Assembly: GCA_015061285.1 (NCBI GenBank) | Contig: SUWW01000013.1 | Location: 1-64,000 of the forward strand | Origin: Bacteroidales bacterium | GTDB lineage: Bacteria; Bacteroidota; Bacteroidia; Bacteroidales; Marinilabiliaceae | Direction of reading: 5' to 3' | DNA length: 64,000 nt | Shown: piece after piece, positions 34,001 through 41,900 of the stretch | Numbering within the stretch: the first letter of the stretch is position 1 | Layout: the number at the start of each line of letters is the position of its first letter | Notes under the pieces: generated by a model | Seen by the model: only the letters and a program-made list of their open reading frames with translations | What the model was told of the DNA's origin: nothing | Databases searched by the model: none | Translations under genes and position numbers: made by a program

Positions 34001-35219
34001 TTAGAGTTTTATTTTTGCTGTTCCATACATACACACAAGTGTGTTTTGTAAGGCCATTTCTCCACCAGCTGCATGTTTCTTTGCTTGCCGCATCGCAAAT
34101 AACAGTCTCGACGGTTTCGTAGATATATCTAAATACATCATCTGCATCTGCTCCAGCAAATTGACTTGGCATTGTAATCTCTTTTATTCCAGTACCAACT
34201 AAGCCAAAGTATCCTACTCGTGTAAGCGAAGAAGGTAGAATTATCTTTTCGAGACTATTGCAACTTGTAAATGGGTAATCTCCAATTTCTTCAACACCTT
34301 CAGATATTACAACTTGCTTCAGATTATCACAATAACCAAAACTGTAACCTCCGATTTTTTTTACTGAGCCAGGAATTTCTATTGAACTAAGGGCGACACA
34401 GCCACCAAAGGCCTGATCATCAATATTTGTTAGCGTGTTTGGTAAAACGACTTGCATAAGACTACCGCAGCGTTCAAATGCATGTCGACCAATATAAAGC
34501 ACTCCATTAGGAATAGTAATCTGCGTGAGGTTTTCACAGTTTTCGAATGCATAATCACCAATAGACTTACAATTACTATTTATCTCAAACGTTGTAATAT
34601 CCTTGGAATCTACTCTATGCAGCTGGAAATACTTATTACCCAGGAATTCCATGTAGGTAGCACCGCCCTCTTCTGTATAATTTATATTCATATTGGTGCA
34701 ACCATCAAACACGTAACTACCTAAAACTACTTTTGGATTTGCATTAGTGAAATTCACTGTTGTTAGGCTACTACAGCCTTCGAAAGCTGACACAGCTATT
34801 GTTATATCAGAAGACTCAATGGTAACTTGTTGAAGGCTTGTACAAGTGATAAATGCTTGCATACCCAAATATTTAACTGAGCTTGGAATTACCACAGAGG
34901 TAAGTCCCGTACAACCATTGAATGCGTAAGATCCAATTTTAGTTACGGTATTTGGAATGGTAATAGAGGTAATATTGGTAAAGCCACCAAATGCCCAATC
35001 ATTAATTTCTGTAGTCGTATAGGTTCTGCCAGCAACAGGGGTAAACACACCCTGTATATTCACTGAGGTGAGGTTTGCATAACTATCGTCGGAAACCACA
35101 GTAGCAGTATAAGGTTCAGAGCTACTTAACTCGTAGTAGATACCTCCGAACTCAACTTTTTCAGCCCACGCCTGCACGGCAAGCGTAAAGGCAATAAATA
35201 AGAATAAGAGTTTTTTCAT
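31095..35219 (-). CDS. Giant BspA-like LRR and bacterial-repeat surface protein with T9SS tail
   Basis: The 1374-residue product begins with a signal peptide (MKKLLFLFIAFTLAVQAWA). BspA-type leucine-rich repeats follow at about residues 50-375 (for example INDWAFGGFTNITSITIPNT). Then come about eleven beta repeats of some 65-70 residues of the type that ends YHFVGWNDGGMDNPR, built as Gly-rich strand, GxGxYxHG, TAxxxxGYxF-x-W, and a closing strand. A separate beta-sandwich module interrupts them at about 540-640. A HDTIYI-type linker and a T9SS sorting domain (LKVYPNPTAAYITVKA to HKIIKK) close it. A frame from 35252 adds 11 residues ahead of the signal peptide; the start at 35219 fits better. 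It is probably a cell-surface adhesin. Repeat-containing spacers lie on both sides. Confidence 0.9.
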   Translation of the reverse strand: MKKLLFLFIAFTLAVQAWAEKVEFGGIYYELSSSEPYTATVVSDDSYANLTSVNIQGVFTPVAGRTYTTTEINDWAFGGFTNITSITIPNTVTKIGSYAFNGCTGLTSVVIPSSVKYLGMQAFITCTSLQQVTIESSDITIAVSAFEGCSSLTTVNFTNANPKVVLGSYVFDGCTNMNINYTEEGGATYMEFLGNKYFQLHRVDSKDITTFEINSNCKSIGDYAFENCENLTQITIPNGVLYIGRHAFERCGSLMQVVLPNTLTNIDDQAFGGCVALSSIEIPGSVKKIGGYSFGYCDNLKQVVISEGVEEIGDYPFTSCNSLEKIILPSSLTRVGYFGLVGTGIKEITMPSQFAGADADDVFRYIYETVETVICDAASKETCSWWRNGLTKHTCVYVWNSKNKTLTAQPNEAGRGEVTGSGKYAYGAEVTIAATAGSEYKFVGWSDGNHDNPRTVVVKDNEAEGNSAINTYTAVFYPKSAQTYDIVIDVKGKGSVTGGGIYLKDANVTLTATPSNTDIYHFVGWSNGSEIVSSDASYTFSATKDLNLTAIFEGKTVTVGNTTVHAIGRINDNAVFRPTLTGRYTISSAAEDYDNHYGCLRDENGEILKETYTSVDDYGNVRIVYNLEAGKTYYIGVGFYEVAQEGDIPLSISNPQLIILTADDGKGTVSGAGFFDYNSATQIEAKPNTGHHFVQWQDGNTTNPRTITVTESATYTASFAINEYEISATGYENGTIEGTGTYQHGAKVTLTAKADEGYHFVSWGDDNTENPRIFTAAEAVLFLPSFAINTYTVTATGEHGTFTGAGTYNHGDKATITAIADEGYDFGSWRSGQTTAQIDTIVKSDVDLVAIFIQEGHHLYTISVAEPENGTVSGAGVYEENTTATLTATPAEGYHFEKWSDNVTDATRSIEVKGNVDLSATFAINKYTITATAGENGKVAGAGEFVHGTEISITATPNEGYHFVGWNDGGMDNPRQFVATEDSTLRASFEINSYKVTAIAENGSVSGLHSYTHGSEATLTVNPEYGYHFVEWADGETSQTRTFVVTEAIEFTALFEINTYTATVIESEHGEVSGAGEYTHGEVATFTATAESGYQFLFWNDGSKVNPRSIKMTQDVDIRAVFSLEGKDAFNLSVGTNGNGTVKGAGLYIEGETATIEAVPESEAYHFVEWSDGETTNPRVVTVDNNISLTATFAINTYTISASTHEKEAERGEVSGSGTYTYGTMATLRATPAEGFRFVNWSDGDIYNIKFINVTEDLDLTAHFAPAAGTDTVYITIHDTIYITVHDTIYIQIENPTGIAEHTAANLKVYPNPTAAYITVKADRDFSYVLYDLDGTPIRREENGNNYVVNMSGYPKGVYLLRTSDGVTHKIIKK

Positions 35220-36076
35220 AATCATAAACATTATAAATAGATTGAATTTCAAATAATTATTTCACTACAAAAGAATAACCGAAGAACGGTCCGCACCGCC
35301 ATCGAAAGAAGAGCCAAGGCCCATAGCGAGCCCCAATACCGAAAAATTGCGTAGCTATTGTTAATAGCGCGTGTTTGTAAAATGTGTTCATATCTCAAAC
35401 TTATCTGAACGTGCGTGTGTAACTATCTCTTTTCAAAATTGAGCGCAATTGTAGCTATAAATGTATTTTTTTGTCAATAGGCATTTATACTCATTGTTTT
35501 GCAATATATTGTAATTCAGTATATTATAAAAGCAGAATACAAATCGGTCAGCACAGCAGAAATTGAAATTTCCTTTGAACGAATATGTTACATGTAACAT
35601 ATAGCGTAGTCGTTCGGGATATTTATATACATGTTTCGGGATAGGTTTGTGCTGTAGAGACGGAGCGCGCTCCGTCTCTACAATACACAAACAAAATCAG
35701 CCGCCCCTCAATCAGAATTTGCCGTTACCGGCAAAAAAGATATGTTTGTAGAGCATTTTTGCGACCAAAACTTGCCGATAACATGGAATACATATCAGTA
35801 ACTCAATTTGCCGAGAAAGTTAGAGTACTTCAAAATTGAAAATTGAAAATCCCGCACAGATGACACAGAAAAAAAGGATTAATGTAGGGACGTCACATTG
35901 TGGCATCTCTATAATGTGGCGTCTCACAATATCAAGCGCAGATAATTTAGTTCATGTATAGACGGAGCGCGCTCAGTCTATACAATACAAAACAACGCCT
36001 CAAGCAAAAAAAATTCGTGAAAATCTGTTCAAACAGTGGAATCGGTGTTCAGAAACATACCTCGAACAGAGATTAA
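35220..36076. other. Repeat-rich intergenic region upstream of the LRR gene
   Basis: This 857-bp region has no supported gene. It contains a possible -7 box for the LRR gene (minus strand TAAGTTTG at 35403-35396, giving a leader of about 180 nt), a perfect 30-bp palindrome (35653-35682), a TTTGCCG/CCGGCAAA inverted pair near 35719-35735, and the left direct repeat (35835-36080) that flanks the MNT/HEPN pair. Confidence 0.6.
35653..35682. repeat. Perfect 30-bp palindrome
   Basis: Arms TGTAGAGACGGAGC and GCTCCGTCTCTACA around a GC centre. Compared with the copy at 30953-30982, the left arm has T to G and the right arm has the matching A to C, so the pairing is kept. Confidence 0.9.
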
Positions 36077-36080
36077 TTAG
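35835..36080. repeat. Left direct repeat flanking the MNT/HEPN pair
   Basis: This sequence of about 245 bp matches 36853-37095 in the same orientation. The first 150 bp are strongly alike, with a 40-bp identical block (35853-35892 against 36878-36917, starting CGCACAGATGACACAG), then GTCTCACAATATCAAGCGCA and GTTCATGTATAGACGGAGCG. The last 90 bp are more diverged. It includes the palindrome copy at 35955-35984 (arms TGTATAGACGGAGC and GCTCAGTCTATACA). Its right end covers the HEPN stop codon. Confidence 0.8.
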
Positions 36081-36481
36081 GCGTGTATGAGCTCCGCTAT
36101 TTTTTGTATAAATGCGATGGCTTTGGGCGTGTATTCGTCTGTGAGTTCATTGTCGCAATAGGCGAAGTCGTCGTAATCTCCACTGTGACGAATTTCAAAT
36201 AGACGACTGTACGTTTTGCCATATTCTTTAGGAAGAACGCCCTTTGCAACGAAATGAAGTCCAAGCATAGCTTTTACGCCAGAGTGTGAAGTAGCTGAAA
36301 TGTTGTTGGATACAAGCAATGCTAATACGGCGTAGAAACAAGCGTAATACAAACGATTCATAGCGGCATTGTAGAAGCCTTCACCCGACAAAAGTTCAGC
36401 TTCTTTTATTGTTTCTTGAGCTCTATTGAGCCTATATTCTATAAGCGCGATACGACTCTCTTCGTCCAATTCTTCTTTCAT
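36077..36481 (-). CDS. HEPN-domain protein of an MNT/HEPN toxin-antitoxin pair
   Basis: The 134-residue all-helical protein belongs to the HEPN family. It has AAMNRLYYACFYAVLALL in the second helix and RLFEIRHSGDYDD in the last part, the Arg plus Asp-Tyr pattern of the uncharacterised HEPN group paired with nucleotidyltransferases. The more typical R-x4-6-H RNase motif is absent, so RNase activity is less certain than for HepT toxins. A frame from 36544 adds 21 residues inside the partner gene; the ATG at 36481 overlaps the TGA of that gene as ATGA and is preferred. The two proteins probably form a complex. Confidence 0.85.
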   Translation of the reverse strand: MKEELDEESRIALIEYRLNRAQETIKEAELLSGEGFYNAAMNRLYYACFYAVLALLVSNNISATSHSGVKAMLGLHFVAKGVLPKEYGKTYSRLFEIRHSGDYDDFAYCDNELTDEYTPKAIAFIQKIAELIHA

Positions 36482-36792
36482 ATCACCACTCCTTCGTTCA
36501 TTACGTTGATGTAAAATGGAGTTTTGAAAGGTCGGTTCTCCCACTCTTTACGCGGCATAATCATAGGACTAATCACTATGCCCGACGACAATTCTATATC
36601 GTAGAGTTTGTCAGTCAATGCGTCTTCTTGCTTGCCATCGCGTTTGTCACAATCGAGCAAAATGAGGATGTCTATATCGCTATCTTCACGAGCTTCGCCT
36701 CGAGCCTCAGAGCCATATAGAATGACAGTCGCAGATGGTGCTATATGCTTAACTGCCTGACTTATTTGGTTTACAATGTCATTTCTACTCAT
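36478..36792 (-). CDS. Minimal nucleotidyltransferase (MNT), likely antitoxin
   Basis: The 104-residue protein is a minimal nucleotidyltransferase of the pol-beta superfamily. The active site reads LYGSEARGEAREDSDIDILI: Gly27-Ser28 and the metal-binding pair Asp39 and Asp41. In related MNT/HEPN pairs the MNT adds AMP to a tyrosine of the HEPN toxin and so disarms it. It is the first gene, overlapping the HEPN gene by 4 bp. A TTG at 36807 could lengthen it by five residues, but the ATG at 36792, preceded by AAGAGAA, is the simpler choice. Confidence 0.88.
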   Translation of the reverse strand: MSRNDIVNQISQAVKHIAPSATVILYGSEARGEAREDSDIDILILLDCDKRDGKQEDALTDKLYDIELSSGIVISPMIMPRKEWENRPFKTPFYINVMNEGVVI

Positions 36793-36852
36793 TTCTCTTG
36801 CATGCAATAAGTACGAAATTAGCGATATTTATGGTAATGTCTCTAATAGGTA

Positions 36853-37095
36853 ATTGAAAATTGAAAGTTGAAATTCTCGCACAGATGACACAGAAAAAAA
36901 GGATTAATGTAGGGACGCCAGATTGTGGCGTCTCTGCTCTGTGGCGTCTCACAATATCAAGCGCAGATAGTTTAGTTCATGTATAGACGGAGCGCGATAC
37001 GGCTCACAACACAACGACGCAAACAAAAAATTCTGCGAAAATCGGTTCTATCTGAATAATCTGCGTTCGAAAACAGCCGAGGTATGAATTAGCAT
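36853..37095. repeat. Right direct repeat flanking the MNT/HEPN pair
   Basis: Counterpart of 35835-36080, in direct orientation about 1.02 kb away. It has the same order of words: ATTGAAAATTGAAA, the 40-bp identical block 36878-36917, GTGGCGTCTCACAATATCAA and a decayed palindrome copy starting TGTATAGACGGAGC at 36980. Only the left arm of that palindrome is intact. Confidence 0.8.
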
Positions 37096-37147
37096 AATAT
37101 TTAACAATTCTTCACTTTCCGTGTAGTGTGCAAACGTTTTCATAAGC

Positions 37148-37155
37148 TAATTTTG
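37148..37155 (+). promoter_or_regulatory. Possible -7 box for tatD and the polysaccharide cluster
   Basis: TAATTTTG matches the Bacteroidota -7 consensus TAnnTTTG, 22 bp before the tatD ATG. No clear -33 TTTG is found (TGTG at 37127-37130 is at a fitting distance). The leader would be short. Confidence 0.4.
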
Positions 37156-37177
37156 GCACCGTAGTTCCCTTATAATC

Positions 37178-37948
37178 ATGATTGATACTCATACTCACCT
37201 TTTCGTTGAACAATTCGACGATGACCGTAGCGAGGTTATAGCGCGAGCCAAGCAAGCTGGCGTTGAGTGTACTATCCAGCCAAATGTCAGTGTGGAATCG
37301 CTTGAGCGATTGGCTGCTCTGTGCGATGCAGAGCCCGCGTTTTGTCGTCCGCTCTATGGTCTGCACCCGACAGACCTAACGGAGAATTACATGGCCGAAC
37401 TCGAAGCCATCTTCCGCTTTGCCGACGAGCGTGGCGATATGGTTGGTGTTGGCGAGATTGGACTCGATTTCTATTGGGATAAGTCGCTTGCCGCGCAGCA
37501 GATTGACGCTTTCCGTCGTCAGATTGACATAAGTATTGAACGTCAATTGCCAATGTCGATTCATGTTCGCGAGGCTTTCGCGACGCTTTGGGAAGTATTG
37601 TCGGATTACGACCCAGAAAAACTCGTAGGCTCGCTGCACTGCTTTTCGGGCACTGCCGACGATGCGCAACTGCTCGTAGATAAATATCCAAACTTGATGA
37701 TTGGCCTTAATGGTTCGCATACATATAAGAAATCCATTACCCCCGAAATACTCAGCATCGTACCTATAAATAGAATACTCCTCGAAACCGACGCACCATA
37801 CTTAGCACCGATACCCAACAGAGGAAAGCGCAACGAACCTGCATACGTACGTTTAGTTGCCGAACACATCGCAAATTTGCTCAACACCACAACCGACGAA
37901 ATAGAAAGGGTTACAACAGACAACGCAAAGCGTCTTTTTAGATTATAA
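37178..37948 (+). CDS. tatD: TatD-family metal-dependent DNase
   Basis: The 256-residue TIM-barrel hydrolase has all metal ligands of the family: His5 and His7 (DTHTHLF), Glu93 (GVGEIGLDF), His129 (SIHVREA), His154 (SLHCFSG) and Asp205 (LETDAPYL). TatD proteins are 3'-5' exonucleases acting on single-stranded or damaged DNA in the cytoplasm. It is only 10 bp upstream of the first polysaccharide-cluster gene on the same strand, so transcription may run from its promoter into the cluster even though the functions are unrelated. Confidence 0.93.
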   Translation: MIDTHTHLFVEQFDDDRSEVIARAKQAGVECTIQPNVSVESLERLAALCDAEPAFCRPLYGLHPTDLTENYMAELEAIFRFADERGDMVGVGEIGLDFYWDKSLAAQQIDAFRRQIDISIERQLPMSIHVREAFATLWEVLSDYDPEKLVGSLHCFSGTADDAQLLVDKYPNLMIGLNGSHTYKKSITPEILSIVPINRILLETDAPYLAPIPNRGKRNEPAYVRLVAEHIANLLNTTTDEIERVTTDNAKRLFRL

Positions 37949-37958
37949 TAAACATTTT

Positions 37959-40900
37959 ATGAAAAAGGTTTTTGTATACATATCCATACTCGCGGCTTGC
38001 ATAACAACAAAAGCACAAGACAAGGTGACGCACGACGCGATGCAAAAAATTTACGACGAAGTGCGCACGCCATATAAATATGGTATGGTGATAGTGCCGC
38101 AGGACAATGGGCACAAGATTGACTGTCCGACTGTTTTTCGCAAAGACGGTCGTTGGTATATGACATACGTATGCTACAACGGGCATGGCGGCACCGACGG
38201 GCGAGGCTACGAGACGTGGATTGCCACGAGCGACGACCTCTTGCATTGGCAAACCGAAGGACGCGTGCTCGAATACTCCAACGACACAGCCTCGTGGGAC
38301 GCCAACCAACGCGGCGGGTTTCCTGCTCTCATAGATATGAATTGGGGCGGAAGCTACGAAATTGGTACCTACAAGGGCAAACATTACATAACCTACATAG
38401 GCGGCCACGGCAAAGGCTACGAAGCTGTTTATGAACCACTTTCGATAGGCTTAGCGACCGCTAACGATGATATTACAAAGCCGTGGAACGTTGCCGCCAA
38501 GCCACTCATGCGCTACGACGACAAAGACGCGCAGTGGTGGGAACGCCTAACGCAATACAAGAGCACTATTTATAGTATTGATAAGAACGTTTTGGGTTAT
38601 CCGTATGTGATGTTCTACAACGCAGGCGGCAAAGATGCCACGCATCCTAAAGGCGAACGCATAGGCATAGCGCTGAGCAAAGACATGAAGAAGTGGAAAC
38701 GCTACAACGGCAACCCCGTTTTTGCCCACGACACCGACGGCACTATCACTGGCGATGCGCAGATAGTGAAGATGGGCGACCTCTGGGTGATGTTCTACTT
38801 CTCGGCGTTCAATCCGTCGCGCGAATACAATGCATACAACACATTTGCCGTAAGTCGCGACCTTGTGCATTGGCAAGATTGGGACGGCGAAGACCTTATC
38901 TATCCGTCGAAACCATACGACGAGATGTTTGCCCACAAAAGCTATGTGGTGAAATGGCGCGGCGTGGTTTACCATTTCTATTGCGCTGTAAACAATTCGG
39001 AGCAGCGCGGAATAGCCGTAGCTACAAGTAAACACATGGGACAAAGCGAATTGCACTTCGTAGCGCCCGATGCCAAGGGTCACAGAACAACTCAGAGCCT
39101 CAACGACGATTGGCAGATTGAGTTTGGCGGCAAGAAATTCACGCACTCCATACCCATAAACCTCGACGACTACTACGGCGCACGCCAACTTGTGCACGGC
39201 AATCTGCACGGCGAAGCTACATTCACGAAGCATTTCGTTGCACCCGACAAAGGCGAGAAAGAGTATTTTCTAAATATCGAAGGCATAGGTACTTACGCCG
39301 ACATTACGCTCAACGGCATACATATAGGTAAGTATGATGTAGGCCGACTGACTAAGGTTGTAGATATTACAAACGCAGTGAAGAAAGACGCAGAAAATGA
39401 GCTCGTTATAAACGTGTCGCATCCATCGGGAATAACCGATATGCCTTGGGTTTGTGGCGGTTGCAGTTCGGAATGGGGCTACAGCGAAGGCTCGCAGCCG
39501 TTTGGCATCTTCCGCCCAATAACTCTTGAAATCACCGACAAAGTACGCATTGAACCATTTGGCGTTCACGCATGGAGCAACGCTCTGACTGATAGCATAT
39601 TTATAAATACAGAAATAAAAAACTACGGCAGCGAAGAGGCAACATTTAGCCTCATAAATAAGTTGTGCGACAAGAGCGGCAAACAGATCGTTCGACTTAC
39701 GGAGAACGTAATGCTCAAGGCTGGCGAAACGAAGACTATTCATCAGCGTGCACGCGTTGAAAATGTGCATCTGTGGAGCCTTGAGAATCCATATTTATAT
39801 AATGTAAATACCATAATAAAACGCAACGGCAAAGCCACCGAGAGCACCAACACAGCTTTCGGATTCCGCACCATCAGCTGGCCAAAGACACGCAACGACG
39901 GCGACAAACGTTTCATACTCAACGGCAAGCCAACATTCATAAATGGCGTTTGTGAATACGAACACGAGTTTGGACAAAGTCACGCGTTTAGCAACGAACA
40001 GATAAAAGCGCGTATCAAAGAGACCATCAGCGCAGGCTTCAACGCCTTTCGCGATGCGCATCAGCCACATAACTTACTATATGGCAAGCTGATAGAAGAG
40101 AATGGATTACTCTGGTGGCCACAGTTTTCAGCGCATATCTGGTACGACACGCCGGCATTCCGCGAGAGCTTCAAACGCCATCTGCGTCAGTGGGTTAAGG
40201 AGCGCCGCAACTCGCCAAGCGTCATTCTTTGGGGCTTGCAGAACGAGAGCACATTGCCGCCTGACTTTGCCCGCGAATGCACCGAGATAATTAGCGAAAT
40301 GGATCCAACGTGCGGCAGTCAGCGCTTAGTAACAACTTGCAACGGCGGCGAAGGGTCGGACTGGAACGTGGTGCAAAATTGGAGCGGCACGTATGGCGGC
40401 AACATAGATAACTACGGCAACGAGCTGAAAGACGATGCTCAGCTACTCAACGGCGAATATGGCGCGTGGCGAACTGTTGGCAACCACACTGGCAATGGCT
40501 ACACCGAAGAGAAGTTTTGCGACATACTTAGCAAGAAAATCGACCTTGCAGAGAGCGTTCGCGATAGCGTTTGCGGTCAGTTTCAATGGTTACTTGTCAG
40601 CCACGACAACCCTGGCCGCAAGCAACCCGACGAAGGTTTACGCCGAATAGACAAAGTAGGACCATTCAACCACAAAGGCATTTTCAGCATCTGGGAGCAG
40701 CCGACCGACGCTTTTTATATGTATAAAAGTAAATACGTATCGGCTGATAGAGAGCCGTTTGTATATCGAACAAAATCAGGTATCGTCTATACCAATTGTC
40801 CACAGACAAGAGTCCGTCTGGAGGACAATGTGGAATACATCGACGGACTTTTAGAAGGCAATGTGGTTTGTACCTACAAACGTCTCACCGCTGGTGAACT

Positions 40901-41900
40901 AACCGATGATGACCTCCTTCAACCCAAGAGTGGTGTTGCCTACACACATCGCATTAATTGCGGTGGCGACCGATACACGGACGCGTGGGGTAATGAGTGG
41001 ACTGCCGATGATAGTCTTATTTGTCACTCTTGGGCTAACGATTTTGATGGCATGAATGCCTACAGCGCAAGTCAGACTGCCGACTACGATATGCCAGTCT
41101 TGCCACTTTTTCAGACCTCGCGCTATGGTCGGCACAGAATGAGCTACAAAGTCGCAGCACCCAAGGGTACTTATCGCGTTGAGCTATATTTTGTAGAGCC
41201 ATGGTATGGCAATGGAAGTGGCGAAAAAGCCGACTACGAAGGCTGGCGAACGTTTAGTGTCGCAATAAACGGAAACATCGTGGTACGTAATCTTGACATT
41301 TGGGCGCAAGCTCATTATGGCAAACCATATAAACGTGTCGTTGAAATAGTCAACGAACAAGATAGCATAGAAATATCATTTCCAGAAGTGCGTAGCGGAC
41401 AGGCTATTATTAGTGCCATAGCCATTGCTCGCATGCCAGAGACTCCTGGTGGTTGGTGGCAAAACCTTGATAAACTCGAGCGTATAGGAAAGCAGTCTAT
41501 CGAGTATGGTTTCTGGCACATTGCCGAAAATGACACCATTACCAAAATGCCCGACAATCTGTTGCCACCACGTGCCGACAACTCGCTTAAAGTGAGTGGT
41601 AAGAAAACTCGGAAAGGTATGCAATGGACCTTTACCGTAGGCGTAGCTAAAATTTATGCCATTCGTTGGCGTTATCACAATGCTGAGGCTCCGCGCAAGT
41701 TGCATGTAACGTTGTCAGACCAAAATGGCGTTATCTACAAAGACGACGATGTAAGTTTCCTACAGACGCAAAAGAGAATCACCAAGCGCAAGATGACGAG
41801 CATAACCACTGGAAGCTTCATAAACGCTGGCACTTACACGCTTACGCTCACGGGCGAAGGCATTCAGAAAATGACATTTGACGAACTAACAATAGAATGA
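37959..41900 (+). CDS. Secreted GH43-like / GH2 / malectin fusion glycosidase
   Basis: The 1313-residue protein has a signal peptide (MKKVFVYISILAACITTKAQ). Residues about 40-365 form a five-bladed beta-propeller of the GH43/GH32 type, with a likely catalytic Asp55 (DCPTVFRKDGRWYM), a second Asp in TGDAQIVKMGDLWV, and a late Glu candidate in NNSEQRGIAVA. A GH2 unit follows at about 375-930, with acid/base Glu763 (ILWGLQNES) and nucleophile Glu833 (LLNGEYGAW). After this comes a malectin-like carbohydrate-binding domain (about 990-1150, YRVELYFVEPWYG), then a C-terminal beta domain. It probably removes a sugar pair from the same side chain, the propeller acting on an arabinose- or galactose-type unit and GH2 on a beta-linked sugar. 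The substrate is not determined. The next GH2 gene overlaps its stop by 4 bp. Confidence 0.88.
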   Translation: MKKVFVYISILAACITTKAQDKVTHDAMQKIYDEVRTPYKYGMVIVPQDNGHKIDCPTVFRKDGRWYMTYVCYNGHGGTDGRGYETWIATSDDLLHWQTEGRVLEYSNDTASWDANQRGGFPALIDMNWGGSYEIGTYKGKHYITYIGGHGKGYEAVYEPLSIGLATANDDITKPWNVAAKPLMRYDDKDAQWWERLTQYKSTIYSIDKNVLGYPYVMFYNAGGKDATHPKGERIGIALSKDMKKWKRYNGNPVFAHDTDGTITGDAQIVKMGDLWVMFYFSAFNPSREYNAYNTFAVSRDLVHWQDWDGEDLIYPSKPYDEMFAHKSYVVKWRGVVYHFYCAVNNSEQRGIAVATSKHMGQSELHFVAPDAKGHRTTQSLNDDWQIEFGGKKFTHSIPINLDDYYGARQLVHGNLHGEATFTKHFVAPDKGEKEYFLNIEGIGTYADITLNGIHIGKYDVGRLTKVVDITNAVKKDAENELVINVSHPSGITDMPWVCGGCSSEWGYSEGSQPFGIFRPITLEITDKVRIEPFGVHAWSNALTDSIFINTEIKNYGSEEATFSLINKLCDKSGKQIVRLTENVMLKAGETKTIHQRARVENVHLWSLENPYLYNVNTIIKRNGKATESTNTAFGFRTISWPKTRNDGDKRFILNGKPTFINGVCEYEHEFGQSHAFSNEQIKARIKETISAGFNAFRDAHQPHNLLYGKLIEENGLLWWPQFSAHIWYDTPAFRESFKRHLRQWVKERRNSPSVILWGLQNESTLPPDFARECTEIISEMDPTCGSQRLVTTCNGGEGSDWNVVQNWSGTYGGNIDNYGNELKDDAQLLNGEYGAWRTVGNHTGNGYTEEKFCDILSKKIDLAESVRDSVCGQFQWLLVSHDNPGRKQPDEGLRRIDKVGPFNHKGIFSIWEQPTDAFYMYKSKYVSADREPFVYRTKSGIVYTNCPQTRVRLEDNVEYIDGLLEGNVVCTYKRLTAGELTDDDLLQPKSGVAYTHRINCGGDRYTDAWGNEWTADDSLICHSWANDFDGMNAYSASQTADYDMPVLPLFQTSRYGRHRMSYKVAAPKGTYRVELYFVEPWYGNGSGEKADYEGWRTFSVAINGNIVVRNLDIWAQAHYGKPYKRVVEIVNEQDSIEISFPEVRSGQAIISAIAIARMPETPGGWWQNLDKLERIGKQSIEYGFWHIAENDTITKMPDNLLPPRADNSLKVSGKKTRKGMQWTFTVGVAKIYAIRWRYHNAEAPRKLHVTLSDQNGVIYKDDDVSFLQTQKRITKRKMTSITTGSFINAGTYTLTLTGEGIQKMTFDELTIE

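Larger units (their letters stand above)
36793..37177. other. Intergenic region between divergent MNT and tatD
   Basis: The 385-bp region carries the right direct repeat (36853-37095) and both divergent promoters. The last 80 bp include the -7-like box for tatD. No gene was found. Confidence 0.65.

Noticed and set aside
35433-35690. Minus-strand frame of 85 residues upstream of the LRR gene
   Set aside because: It crosses a perfect 30-bp palindrome and AT-rich spacer DNA and has no protein-like composition.
36482-36544. Extended start of the HEPN gene
   Set aside because: It would overlap the MNT gene by about 67 bp, whereas the ATGA start at 36481 is the standard coupling.
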